A stretch of DNA of 64,000 nucleotides from Collinsella tanakaei (GTDB lineage: Bacteria; Actinomycetota; Coriobacteriia; Coriobacteriales; Coriobacteriaceae), in assembly GCF_016900375.1 (NCBI RefSeq), contig NZ_JACJKB010000013.1, forward strand, positions 1 to 64,000. The letters run 5' to 3'. Within the stretch, counting starts at the first letter, position 1; each line of letters begins with the position of its first letter. The notes beneath the pieces were generated by a model that was not told the DNA's origin, ran no database searches, and worked only from the letters and a program-made list of their open reading frames with translations. A program made the translations under genes and the position numbers. Positions 55,360 through 63,937 of this stretch are shown one piece after another.

Positions 55360-56786
55360 GTGAGTCCTGAAATCGCAACCGACGCCTGTCCGCGGCCCAA
55401 CAAATGGGTCGTCCTCTTCACCGTCGTGGACATGACGTTCATGTCCACGCTCGATAGCAGCATCGTCAACATCGCCCTGCCCGTCATGCAGCGCGAGCTT
55501 GCAGCAACGGCCGCGGGCATCCAGTGGGTGTCGACCGTCTACCTGCTGGCCTGCTGCGCCACGGTGCTCATCTTCGGCCGCCTGGGCGATGCCCTGGGCA
55601 AGGTTCGTCTGTTCCAGGCGGGCGTGGCGCTCTTTACGGCAGGCTCTGCGCTTTGTGGCCTGTCCACGACGCTGCCGGCGCTTATCGCGGCACGCGCCGT
55701 GCAGGGCGTCGGCGCGGCGAGCGCCATGGCGAACAACATGGGCATCGTTACCGAGGCTTTTCCGGCCGACCAGCGCGGCCGGGCGCTCGGCATCGTATCG
55801 ACCTTCGTGTCGCTCGGCATGATGTGCGGCCCCACCATCGGCGGCATGCTCGTGGCGGCGTTTCCCTGGGAGTCGATCTTCCTCATCAACGTGCCCATCG
55901 GTGCCGCGGCGTTCGCCGTGGGCATGAGGACGCTGCCACGCGATGCGGCCGGTGGCGCGCGCGGATGCCTGGATGTTGCCGGCGCCGTGCTCGTCGTGCC
56001 CGCGATCGTGCTGCTCTTCTGCTCGCTCACGTTCATGGCGCAGGGCGTGACGCCTGCGCTCGTGGCGATGTTCGCGCTGGGCGCTGCGCTGCTCGCCGCG
56101 TTCATCGCCGTCGAGCGCCGTGCCGCCGATCCGCTCGTGCAGCTCGATGCGTTTCGCAACGTCCCGTTCTCGGTGAACCTCGTCCCATGCTCATCTGCTT
56201 TTCCGCTGTAGGCGGCACCGAGTACCTGCTGCCGTTTTTCCTGCAGGATGCCTGCGGGTTCCCGTCGAGCGTGGCGGGGCTCGCCCTCACCGCCATCCCG
56301 CTCGGCATGGCCGTCGTCGGGCCGATAAGCGGTGCCGTGTCCGACCGCATCGGCAGCGCCCTGCCGTGGGGCATCGGCCTTGCGGTGTACGCAGTGGGCA
56401 TCTCGTTCACGGGGAGCCTGCCCACGACGGCCCCGCTTGCGTGGATCGTCGCCGGCATGCTCGTCATGGCGGTGGGGATGGGCCTGTTCCAGTCGCCCAA
56501 CAACTCGCTCGTCATGGGCTCGGTCGGTTGCGAGCACCTGGGCTTTGCCGGCAGCGTGGTGTCGCTTGTGCGCTACCTGGGCATGTCGGTGGGCGTGACC
56601 GGCGGCACGGCGCTACTGTACGGCCACATGAGCGCCCTTGCGGGACGCCCGATCGCATCCTATGCCGAGGGCGGCGTCGAGCTGTTCTCCCAAGGATTCG
56701 CGTTCACGTTCTACGTGTTCGGCGCGCTGTCGGTCGTCGGCGTCGTGCTCACCGTGCTCGCCGCCCGCTCTAGGCTCAGGCGGTAG
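55360..56786 (+). pseudogene. MFS drug exporter (DHA2 family) with a -1 frameshift
   Basis: The first 284 or so residues (GTG 55360 after GGAGGTTTCGC) hold helices 1-8 with DSSIVNIALPVMQRE and IFGRLGDALGKVRLF, ending prematurely at 56211. Shifting frame near 56183-56188 restores the protein (MLICFSAVGGTEYLLPFFLQ onward) to a TAG at 56784-56786. The break is at GTCCCATG where the intact paralogue at 39977 predicts one more base; a CCCC run shortened to CCC would explain it. It may be a true mutation, a phase-variable tract or a sequencing error. Confidence 0.8.
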
Positions 56787-57120
56787 GGTCCCGGGTTTTC
56801 GACATCGGCTCCTACGTGCTGCTCACCACTTGGCGCTTTCTTCCCGTCCGGCGACTCATCAAAAGAGGCGATAGGGGGTCGGCGTTAGCAAAAACCGGGG
56901 ACTTTGGACTGATTTTGCAGCCCGGGCCCGTATCGGCGCCTATTCTGCCTGCGAAAACGCGAGGTCAATTGCGTGTCCGTTTGGATCCGGGCAGAAAAAA
57001 CCATCCAAAGTCCCCGGTTTTTGCAGCCAGTCCTTCGTGGGAATATGGTGCCTGCCCCTTCCTTCCATCTGCTTGCCGCTACAATACCCACGGTCAAACG
57101 CATACGAAGGGATCATCCAC
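56787..57120. other. 334-bp gap with a terminal inverted-repeat element
   Basis: Besides the element at 56888-57024 the gap holds no gene. GGTGCCTGCCCC near 57048 resembles the core of repeat family 7, and GAAGGGATC before 57121 is the prfC ribosome-binding site. Confidence 0.55.
56888..57024. mobile_element. Non-coding inverted-repeat element (MITE-like), 137 bp
   Basis: Perfect 21-bp ends: GCAAAAACCGGGGACTTTGG then A at 56888-56908, with its complement at 57004-57024. Weaker complementarity continues for about 17 bp inward (TTTTGCAGCCCGG against CCGGGCAGAAAA). No open frame and no clear target duplication are seen. The CCGGGGAC end echoes the GGGGAC core of the small palindromes. Confidence 0.6.
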
Positions 57121-58734
57121 ATGCCAAGCATCGCCGACGAGATCGCGTCGAGGCGCACATTCGCCATCATCTCGCACCCCGACGCGGGTAAGACCACGCT
57201 TACCGAGAAGCTCCTGCTCTACACCGGCACCATCCAGTCGGCCGGCTCGGTCAAGGGCAAGAGCAGCGCCAAGCACGCGGTGTCCGACTGGATGGACATC
57301 GAGAAGCAGCGCGGAATCTCCGTCACGTCGTCGGTGCTGCAGTTCACCTATGGCGGATGCTGCGTGAACATCCTCGACACCCCGGGCCACCAGGACTTCT
57401 CCGAGGACACCTACCGTACGCTCATGGCGGCCGACGCGGCGGTCATGGTCATCGACGGCGCCAAGGGCGTCGAGGCCCAGACCGTCAAGCTCTTCCGCGT
57501 GTGCGCCCTGCGCGGCATTCCCATCTTCACCTTCGTGAACAAGCTCGACCGCGAGACCCGCGACCCCTTCGAGCTCATGGAGGAGATCGAGAACGTCTTG
57601 GGCATCGGCACCTGCCCCATGAACTGGCCGATCGGCAACGGCAAGAACTTCCGCGGCGTGTTCGACCGCGCGAGCCGCTATGTGCTGGCCTTCGAGGGCG
57701 ACGGGCGTGCCAACGCGTCCAAGAAGGTGAACGAGGTCGAGGCGGAGCTCGGCGACCCGGCGCTCGACGAGCTCATCGGCGCCGAGAACCACCGCAACCT
57801 CATGGACGACATCGAGCTGCTCGACGGCGCGGCCGACGAGTTCGATTTCGACGCCGTGCGCGCCGGCAAGCTCTCGCCGGTGTTCTTCGGATCCGCGCTC
57901 ACGAACTTCGGCGTGGAGCCCTTCCTGAAGGACTTCCTGCGCCTGGCGCCCGCGCCCTCAGCGCATACCGACGCGCTCACGGGCGAGCCGGTCGACCCCG
58001 CGACGGACGCCTTCTCGGGCTTCGTCTTCAAGATCCAGGCCAACATGGACAAGAACCACCGCGACCGCATCGCCTTCGTGCGCATCTGCTCGGGCAAGTT
58101 CGAGCGCGGCATGGACGCGCTCCACGTGCAGGGCAACCGCAAGATCAAGCTGGCGACCGGCACCGCGATGATGGCCGATGACCGCGCGACGGTCGATGAG
58201 GCATATGCCGGCGACATCGTCGGCCTGTTCGACCCGGGTATCTTCTCGATCGGCGATACCGTGTGCGCGCCGTCGCGCCGCGTGCAGTACGCCGGCATCC
58301 CGACGTTCGCGCCGGAGCACTTCGCGCGCGTCAGCCAGGTGGATACGCTCAAGCGCAAGCAGTTCGTGAAGGGTATGGAGGAGCTTGCTCAGGAGGGCGC
58401 CATCCAGATCTTCCGCGAGCTCGGCGCCGGCATGGAGAGCGTCATCGTCGGCGTGGTGGGCGAGCTGCAGTTCGAGGTGCTCGAGCAGCGCCTGCTGAGC
58501 GAGTACCGCGTCAACGTGCGCCGTCAGGCTCTGGGCTACACCGACATCCGCTGGATTGCCAACGAGCCGGGTGCGATCGACGTCAAGGCGCTCAACCTCA
58601 CGCGCGACACGCTGCGCGTCGAGGACATGCGCGGCGGCAAGCTGCTGCTGTTCACGAGCCCGTGGAACGTCGACTGGGCGACGGAGCACAACCCGGAGCT
58701 GAAGCTGTCCGAGTTCGGCAACGTGACGTTCTGA
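57121..58734 (+). CDS. prfC: Peptide chain release factor 3
   Basis: A 537-residue translational GTPase. G1 is SHPDAGKTTLTEKLL, switch I KHAVSDWMDIEKQRGISVTS, G3 DTPGHQDFSEDTYR, G4 NKLDRETRDPFEL, and RF3 domains II/III carry the GELQFEVLEQRLLSEYRV hallmark. It recycles RF1/RF2 from the ribosome after termination. The ATG at 57121 follows GAAGGGATCATCCAC. It is monocistronic with a strong terminator after it. Confidence 0.95.
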   Translation: MPSIADEIASRRTFAIISHPDAGKTTLTEKLLLYTGTIQSAGSVKGKSSAKHAVSDWMDIEKQRGISVTSSVLQFTYGGCCVNILDTPGHQDFSEDTYRTLMAADAAVMVIDGAKGVEAQTVKLFRVCALRGIPIFTFVNKLDRETRDPFELMEEIENVLGIGTCPMNWPIGNGKNFRGVFDRASRYVLAFEGDGRANASKKVNEVEAELGDPALDELIGAENHRNLMDDIELLDGAADEFDFDAVRAGKLSPVFFGSALTNFGVEPFLKDFLRLAPAPSAHTDALTGEPVDPATDAFSGFVFKIQANMDKNHRDRIAFVRICSGKFERGMDALHVQGNRKIKLATGTAMMADDRATVDEAYAGDIVGLFDPGIFSIGDTVCAPSRRVQYAGIPTFAPEHFARVSQVDTLKRKQFVKGMEELAQEGAIQIFRELGAGMESVIVGVVGELQFEVLEQRLLSEYRVNVRRQALGYTDIRWIANEPGAIDVKALNLTRDTLRVEDMRGGKLLLFTSPWNVDWATEHNPELKLSEFGNVTF

Positions 58735-58746
58735 TGCGCACCGCTG

Positions 58747-58772
58747 CGGCCGCCTGCGAGGGCGGCCGTTTT
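58747..58772 (+). terminator. Intrinsic terminator of prfC
   Basis: CGGCCGCC/GGCGGCCG perfect 8-bp stem with a 6-nt loop, followed by TTTTCT, directly before the convergent gene's stop codon. Confidence 0.8.
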
Positions 58773-59765
58773 CTATGCGTCGATGACGCGCACCGTGGTG
58801 CCGCGGGATTCCAGCAGGTCGATGAGGTCCTGCGTACCCATGAGCACGGTGGCCGTGTTGTCGCAGGGGTGCGCGGTGAGCTTGCCGGCGTCGACGAGCG
58901 CGCGGTCGAGGACGACCTCCACGCGATGCTCCGCGTCGTTCAGCGCGCCGAGCGGCGAGACGGCGCCGGGGATGAGCCCGAGCATGCGGTCCAGGTCATT
59001 TGCGGAGGCAAAGGAAAGGCGGCGCGAGCCGAGTAGCTCTTGGATGCGCTTGAGCGACACCTCCTTGGCGTCGGGCAGGACCACCAAATAGTACGCGCGG
59101 TGCTTGTCGTCGCGCAGGAAAAGGTTCTTCGCGCCGAATTCCGCAAAGGGGACCTGCTCGTCGTGCGCCTCCTGCACCGTGAAGACCGCGGCGTGCTCCG
59201 CGAGCTCGTAGGGGATGCCGCGGCGGTCGAGCAAACGCAGGGTGCGGATCTTGTCGAAGCGAGCGAGATGCGCGATGCGCTCTGCCACCTGGTCGGGGTT
59301 CATGTCCGTTGTGTCCATATGTATAGTGTCGAGGGTGCCGTAAAGCGGCAAGCGCGCCAGGGCCCGCTCGATGACGTCGGACGTGCGGACGCCCGCAGAA
59401 ACATCGCCTTCGATGCGCCGACGCAGCTCATCTGCCGTGCAGGTGAGCGAAACAGATACGACCTCGCAACCGGTTTCTGCGAGTGGCAGGTGGCGGCAGA
59501 TGGCGTCGATAATCGCCTGCTCGTGCATGACCCAGCAAAACACGATGTTTTCGTAGGCAGAGCAGCGCAAGAAGTTCCCGAGCACATGGCAGATGTTGTC
59601 AAGAACGAGGGCCTTGGTTTCGTCGGTCACCACGAAGGGGCTGGCGTCCCAGCACCAGTCGCCATCGAGCATGACTGAGGCGGGGAGCGCGTCGCGCAGG
59701 CGACGGGCGACGGCGGTCTTTCCCACGCCCATGGGTCCGCCGATAAGGTAGAGCGTTTTGGCCAT
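58773..59765 (-). CDS. Fusion of a P-loop nucleotide kinase-like domain with a YbaK/ProX aminoacyl-tRNA deacylase domain
   Basis: A 330-residue protein. Residues 1-170 form a small P-loop kinase (LYLIGGPMGVGKTAVARRL, Walker A 10-17; DGDWCWDASPF, then a lid-like arginine region). Residues about 172-330 are a YbaK/PrdX domain (GIPYELAEHAAVFTVQEAHD, KNLFLRDDKHRAYYLVVLPD, then GAVSPLGALNDAEHRVEVVL). Deacylases of this group hydrolyse mischarged Ala-tRNA-Pro or similar. The fusion is uninterrupted in one frame. The start at ATG 59765 is supported by the kinase N-terminus although the ribosome-binding site is weak. Confidence 0.85.
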   Translation of the reverse strand: MAKTLYLIGGPMGVGKTAVARRLRDALPASVMLDGDWCWDASPFVVTDETKALVLDNICHVLGNFLRCSAYENIVFCWVMHEQAIIDAICRHLPLAETGCEVVSVSLTCTADELRRRIEGDVSAGVRTSDVIERALARLPLYGTLDTIHMDTTDMNPDQVAERIAHLARFDKIRTLRLLDRRGIPYELAEHAAVFTVQEAHDEQVPFAEFGAKNLFLRDDKHRAYYLVVLPDAKEVSLKRIQELLGSRRLSFASANDLDRMLGLIPGAVSPLGALNDAEHRVEVVLDRALVDAGKLTAHPCDNTATVLMGTQDLIDLLESRGTTVRVIDA

Positions 59766-59785
59766 CTCGGTTGTCCGTTTCTGCG

Positions 59786-60769
59786 TTACAGCACTTCGTA
59801 GGGGGTTGCCTCGCCGCGGTCGAAGGCGAGCAGGGCCTCGACGGTGGTGCGGACCATGGCCTCCACGTCGCAGGCGGTGTAGAACGCCATGTGCGGCGAG
59901 ACGATGACGTTCGGCAGCGCATCCAGGATCGCGCGGTCGCGGTTGGGCAGGACGTCGCGCGTGCGGTCCAGGTAGTACAGGCCCGCCTCGTGCTCGATGG
60001 TGTCGAGCGCGGCGCCGCCGAGATGGCCGCTCTCGATGGCATCGACGAGCGCGCCGGTATCGACGAGCATGCCGCGCGCCGCGTTGACGAGCAGCGCACC
60101 CTCCTTCATGCGGGCGAACTGCTCCGCGCCGATCATATGGTGGTTCTCCGGCAGGCCGGGGGCGTGCAGTGTCACGATGTCGGATTCGGCGAGCAGCGTG
60201 TCCAGGTCGACGTAGGTGGCCTGGGCGCGAGCGGCATCTTTGGGGAAGGGGTCGCACGCGAGGATGCGACAGCCGAAGCCCGCCAGCTGGCGGATGACGC
60301 ACGAGCCGATGGCGCCCGTGCCCACCACGCCGACCGTGCACGATTTGAGGTCGCGTCCGATCTTGCCCGCAAGCGAGAAGTCCTGTACCGCAACCTGGCG
60401 GAACACGAACTTCGCTCGGCGCAGCGCCATGAGCATGAGCATGATGGTGTAGTCGGCCACGCCTTCGGGCGGATAGGCCGCGTGGCCCACGCGCATGCCG
60501 ATGGCGCGGGCGTGCTCGATATCGATGTGGTCGTAGCCGATGGAGCGCGTGGCGAGTCCGGTGACGCCAAGATCTCGGTACGCGTCGAGCAGCTCGGGCG
60601 TCATGGGGTTCGTGATGATGTTCACGCCCTGGGAGCCGGCTGCCAGGTGAGCGTTCTCGAGCGTGGGGTAGTCGGGCGTCCAGTCGTAGTCGAAGCCGAG
60701 CTCGCGGCTCAGGGCATCGAGGTACTCCAGCTCGTCGAACGGACGGAGCGCGAACGCGAAGATCTTCAT
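59786..60769 (-). CDS. D-isomer-specific 2-hydroxyacid dehydrogenase (D-lactate dehydrogenase-like)
   Basis: A 327-residue enzyme with Rossmann motif VGVVGTGAIGSCVIRQLAGF. The catalytic arginine is in NAARGMLVD, the glutamate in LDTIEHEAG and the histidine in VSPHMAFYT. N-terminal KIFAFALRPFDELEYLDALS matches fermentative D-LDH and VanH relatives. It reduces pyruvate or another 2-oxoacid with NADH. AAGGAAGAACC precedes the ATG at 60769. It ends 20 nt before the kinase-YbaK gene on the same strand, so the two may share a transcript. Confidence 0.9.
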   Translation of the reverse strand: MKIFAFALRPFDELEYLDALSRELGFDYDWTPDYPTLENAHLAAGSQGVNIITNPMTPELLDAYRDLGVTGLATRSIGYDHIDIEHARAIGMRVGHAAYPPEGVADYTIMLMLMALRRAKFVFRQVAVQDFSLAGKIGRDLKSCTVGVVGTGAIGSCVIRQLAGFGCRILACDPFPKDAARAQATYVDLDTLLAESDIVTLHAPGLPENHHMIGAEQFARMKEGALLVNAARGMLVDTGALVDAIESGHLGGAALDTIEHEAGLYYLDRTRDVLPNRDRAILDALPNVIVSPHMAFYTACDVEAMVRTTVEALLAFDRGEATPYEVL

Positions 60770-60816
60770 GGTTCTTCCTTCTCGCATGCGGTGATGTGGT
60801 CCCCCTATTATGGCAC

Positions 60817-60847
60817 CGACAAGAAGGTGCCAGGTACAAACCTGTCG
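60817..60847 (+). repeat. Palindromic repeat family 1, single forward copy
   Basis: Arms CGACAAG/CCTGTCG, core AAGGTGCCAGGTAC. It lies in the divergent promoter region between the dehydrogenase and queA. Confidence 0.85.
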
Positions 60848-60950
60848 CTCGTGGAGAATGGGGGAGGGGCCGTGCTTCCTGCCGCGTTGCGTTAGGATAG
60901 GGAGCGTTGAAAACCCGCCGCACCTGCGGCTGTACGAAGAAGGCCCATCC

Positions 60951-62174
60951 ATGCGCACCGATGATTTCGATTACAACCTGCCCGAAGAGCTGATCGCCCA
61001 GGCTCCTGCCGAGCCGCGCGACAGCTGCCGCCTGCTCGTGCTCGACCGTCGCGGCGAGGCACAGGAGGGCGACGGGCGCATCGCGCTCGCGCACGGGGGT
61101 ACGGTGGAGCATCGGATCTTCCGCGACGTCATCGACTACATCGAGCCGGGCGACGTGCTCGTCATCAACCAGACGCGCGTCATGCCCGCGCGCCTCATCG
61201 GCCGCAAGGCCAAGACGGGCGGCGTGGCCGAGACGCTGCTGCTGCGCCGTCGCGAGGACATCGACGCGCTGGGTCATGTGTGGGAGTGCCTGGTCAACCC
61301 GGGCAAGCGCCTGAAGCCGGGCGCGGTCATCGAGTACCGCGCGGGTGGCCTGCACGCGCCGGAGTCGGCACCGGTGGTCCTCACGGGCGAGGTCATCGAC
61401 TTCGTGCCCGAGAGCCGCGGCGGCCGCCTCGTGCGCTTCACGCCGGCGGGCGAGAACGCCGAAGGGCAGCCCCGCACGCTCGACGAGGCGATCCATGCGG
61501 CCGGCCACGTGCCGCTGCCGCCCTACATCACCGACTACCAGGGCGATCCCGAGAAGTACCAGACCGTCTACGCCATGAAGGAGGAGCACTCCGCCGCGGC
61601 GCCGACGGCCGGCCTGCACTTCACGCCCGAGCTCATGGAGCGCATCGAGGCCAAGGGCGCGAAGTTCGTCGCCGTGGAGCTCGAGGTCGGCATCGACACG
61701 TTCCGCCTGGTGGAGGAGGACGATCCCACGCAGCACGTCATGCACACCGAGCGCTACCACGTGCCGGCCGAGGTCATCGACGCCGTGCACGAGGCCAAGG
61801 CTTCCGGCCACCGCGTGATCGCGGTCGGCACCACGGCCGTGCGCTCGCTGGAGAGCGCGTTCGATGCGGAGGCGCCCGCGTCCGAGCCGCCCGTGGTCGC
61901 GCGCTACTTCGAGGGTCGTGTGGACGGCGCCGACACGCTCGGCCGCGGCGATATCACCGCCCGCGCCGACGCCACGACGAACCTGTACCTCATGCCCGGC
62001 TCGACCTACCACGTGGTGGACGCGCTCATCACGAACTTCCACGTGCCGCGCTCGACCCTCATGATGCTCGTGAGCGCGCTGGCGACCCGCGAGCAGATCA
62101 TGGATGCCTACGCTGAGGCCGTGAACGAGCGCTACCGCTTCTTCAGCTTCGGCGACGCCATGCTCATCATGTAG
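60951..62174 (+). CDS. queA: tRNA preQ1(34) S-adenosylmethionine ribosyltransferase-isomerase
   Basis: A 407-residue QueA with the N-terminal FDYNLPEELIAQAPAEPRDS, INQTRVMPARLIGRK, PLPPYITDYQGDPEKYQTVY, AAPTAGLHFTPELMERI and the C-terminal FHVPRSTLMMLVSALA blocks. It makes epoxyqueuosine at tRNA position 34. It is about 50 residues longer than E. coli QueA, mostly in an insert near residues 30-45 and a segment near 300-325. GAAGAAGG precedes the ATG. It appears monocistronic, with no tgt or queG gene next to it. Confidence 0.95.
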   Translation: MRTDDFDYNLPEELIAQAPAEPRDSCRLLVLDRRGEAQEGDGRIALAHGGTVEHRIFRDVIDYIEPGDVLVINQTRVMPARLIGRKAKTGGVAETLLLRRREDIDALGHVWECLVNPGKRLKPGAVIEYRAGGLHAPESAPVVLTGEVIDFVPESRGGRLVRFTPAGENAEGQPRTLDEAIHAAGHVPLPPYITDYQGDPEKYQTVYAMKEEHSAAAPTAGLHFTPELMERIEAKGAKFVAVELEVGIDTFRLVEEDDPTQHVMHTERYHVPAEVIDAVHEAKASGHRVIAVGTTAVRSLESAFDAEAPASEPPVVARYFEGRVDGADTLGRGDITARADATTNLYLMPGSTYHVVDALITNFHVPRSTLMMLVSALATREQIMDAYAEAVNERYRFFSFGDAMLIM

Positions 62175-62182
62175 CCCTTGCG

Positions 62183-62256
62183 CTTGGCCTCTTTCGGCTA
62201 CGTCCCCAATGGTGCCATTGTTGGCCTCATTGGGGACGTAGCCGAGAGAGGCCAAG
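62183..62256. repeat. Repeat family 5, 74-bp inverted repeat after queA
   Basis: Left arm 62183-62211 (CTTGGCCTCTTTCGGCTACG then TCCCCAATG) and right arm 62228-62256 are complementary over 29 bp with one mismatch; the loop is GTGCCATTGTTGGCCT-like. It may act as queA terminator. The TTGGGGACGT core resembles family 6. Confidence 0.8.
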
Positions 62257-62374
62257 TTTGTTCGCTGCGCGTATGGATTTGGTCGGGTGATGCCGCAGGC
62301 GTGCATGTCCCGCTATACTCCATCGGGCCGTCTTGGCGAAAGGGGCGCCGAGGACGATTCGAGGGAGGGCATTC

Positions 62375-63544
62375 GTGGCGGCAGTAAGAAGGCGAATCAG
62401 GAGCCTGCGCTCGCTTGTGGGCAAAGATCCGGTGCTGGCGATCGCGACGGTGCTCGCGCTTGCGTCGTGCGCGGCGGTGCCGCCCGATGCGGGCTATGCC
62501 GACTACGTCGACCTGCATACCATCGGGCTGCTGTTCAGCCTCATGGCAGCCATGACCGGCCTTTCGCGCGCGGGGGTGTTCCGCGTCGCATGCCGGCACC
62601 TGCTCGCGGCCATCCGCGGTACGCGCCCGCTCATCCTGGCGCTCACGCTGCTGGCCTTCTTCTCGAGCATGTTCATCACGAACGACGTCGCCCTCGTGAC
62701 CTTCGTGCCCTTGGCGCTGCTGGCGCTCGATTCGCTGCGCTCGCCCAAGCTCACCTGCTTCACCGTGGTGATGATGACCATCGCCGCCAACGTGGGCAGC
62801 ATGCTGACGCCGGTTGGCAATCCCCAGAACCTCTATCTGTATTCGGCCTCGGGCATGCCGCTGCCCGACTTCATGCTGCTCGTCGCCCCGTATGCGGCGG
62901 CGGCTCTCGCGATGCTCGCCATCGTGATCGTGGTGGCGGGCCAGGCGCTCAAGCGCGACGGCATCGAGGAGCTTGTCGATGCCCACCGCGGCCGTGCGCC
63001 CGTCACCGCGACGGCTGAGCCGGATGCGCTCGCGCCGGCGCGTATCGTGCCGTGGGTGGCGGTGTTCGCCGTCTCGCTGCTCGCCGTGGCGCATGTCGTG
63101 CCCGTGGGTGTTCCGGTGGCCGTCGCCCTGCTCGTGGGGGTCGTGGCGGACCGCGGCGCGCTTGCGCACGTGGACTACGGCCTGCTCGTGACCTTCGTGG
63201 CGTTCTTCGTCTTCGTGGGCAACATGGGCCGTATCGAGGCGATCGACGCCTTCATCGCGTCGGTGGTCACCGGCCACGAGCTCATCGTGTCTGTCGTGGC
63301 GAGCCAGGTGCTCTCCAACGTGCCCACGGCGATTCTGCTGTCGGGCTTCACATCCGACCTTCCGGCCCTCATCGTGGGCACGAACATCGGCGGGCTGGGC
63401 ACGCTCATCGCCTCCATGGCGAGCCTCATCTCCTACAAGCAGCTCGCGCTGTGGTTGCCCGCCCACAAGGGCCGCTACCTCGTGATGTTCACGGCGTGGA
63501 ACGTGGCGTTCCTGGCGGTTCTTCTGGCGTTTGCCCTGCTGTAG
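62375..63544 (+). CDS. SLC13/ArsB-type anion permease
   Basis: A 389-residue protein with ten or eleven helices and the ion-transporter signatures FITNDVALVTFVPLALLALD, ANVGSMLTPVGNPQNLYLYS, SNVPTAILLSGFT and GTNIGGLGTLIASMASLISY. These repeated N-D/N-P hairpins define the CitM/ArsB superfamily. The substrate could be citrate, another di/tricarboxylate or arsenite. The GTG at 62375 is chosen because GAGGGAGGG lies just upstream; the in-frame TTG at 62333 has none. Confidence 0.85.
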   Translation: MAAVRRRIRSLRSLVGKDPVLAIATVLALASCAAVPPDAGYADYVDLHTIGLLFSLMAAMTGLSRAGVFRVACRHLLAAIRGTRPLILALTLLAFFSSMFITNDVALVTFVPLALLALDSLRSPKLTCFTVVMMTIAANVGSMLTPVGNPQNLYLYSASGMPLPDFMLLVAPYAAAALAMLAIVIVVAGQALKRDGIEELVDAHRGRAPVTATAEPDALAPARIVPWVAVFAVSLLAVAHVVPVGVPVAVALLVGVVADRGALAHVDYGLLVTFVAFFVFVGNMGRIEAIDAFIASVVTGHELIVSVVASQVLSNVPTAILLSGFTSDLPALIVGTNIGGLGTLIASMASLISYKQLALWLPAHKGRYLVMFTAWNVAFLAVLLAFALL

Positions 63545-63590
63545 CGAATCTGGGGAGGACGCGCAGGCCCCGCCTGCAGCCGCCGCACAC

Positions 63591-63631
63591 GAAGGCGCCG
63601 CCGCGCAGCTTGGCTGCGCGGCGGCGCCTTC
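63591..63631. terminator. Strong bidirectional terminator
   Basis: A perfect 19-bp GC-rich stem (63591-63609 with 63613-63631) and a 3-nt loop (TTG) between the convergent permease and acetyltransferase genes. Confidence 0.75.
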
Positions 63632-63652
63632 ACGCGTTCGATCCGGATGCTC

Positions 63653-63937
63653 CTACGACGCGAGCAGCGATGCTCGCTCGGGATGCTTCTCGAACCACTG
63701 CACGGCGTAGCTGCACGTCGCGTGCGCGCGGCGGCCGGTCTCCTCCAGCTCCTGCGCGACGTTTTCCAGCAGCTTGCCGGCAATGCCCTGGCCGCGCAGC
63801 GACTCGTCGACAAACGTATGGTTGATGTTGACCACGCTGCCGTCCTCGGCGGGGAACGTCACCTCGGCGAGCACGGTCCCTTCGGGGTCAACATAGCGCA
63901 CGGCGTTGGAGTGAATCTCAAACTGGTTGGTATCCAT
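63653..63937 (-). CDS. YjdJ/Gcn5-like small N-acetyltransferase
   Basis: A 94-residue protein of the GNAT-like N-acetyltransferase domain family typified by E. coli YjdJ: VNINHTFVDESLRGQGIAGK (acetyl-CoA loop RGQGIA), then ATCSYAVQWFEKHPE. The family is short, lacking the first strands of normal GNAT folds. The ATG at 63937 is preceded by GAGGTGA. The substrate is unknown. Confidence 0.88.
   Translation of the reverse strand: MDTNQFEIHSNAVRYVDPEGTVLAEVTFPAEDGSVVNINHTFVDESLRGQGIAGKLLENVAQELEETGRRAHATCSYAVQWFEKHPERASLLAS

Noticed and set aside
10025-60847. CRISPR array
   Set aside because: The repeats are palindromic but scattered over 50 kb with no regular spacers, and no cas gene is present.
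10025-60847. All repeats are simple intrinsic terminators
   Set aside because: Many lie in divergent promoter regions (33438, 42049, 44769, 60817), most lack T-runs, and the unpaired core is conserved. Termination may be a side effect at some sites only.
58773-62306. A 1177-codon minus-strand open frame spanning queA, the dehydrogenase and the kinase-YbaK gene
   Set aside because: Only its last 330 codons (kinase-YbaK) look like a protein. The rest is antisense to queA and out of frame in the dehydrogenase, a typical shadow in GC-rich DNA.
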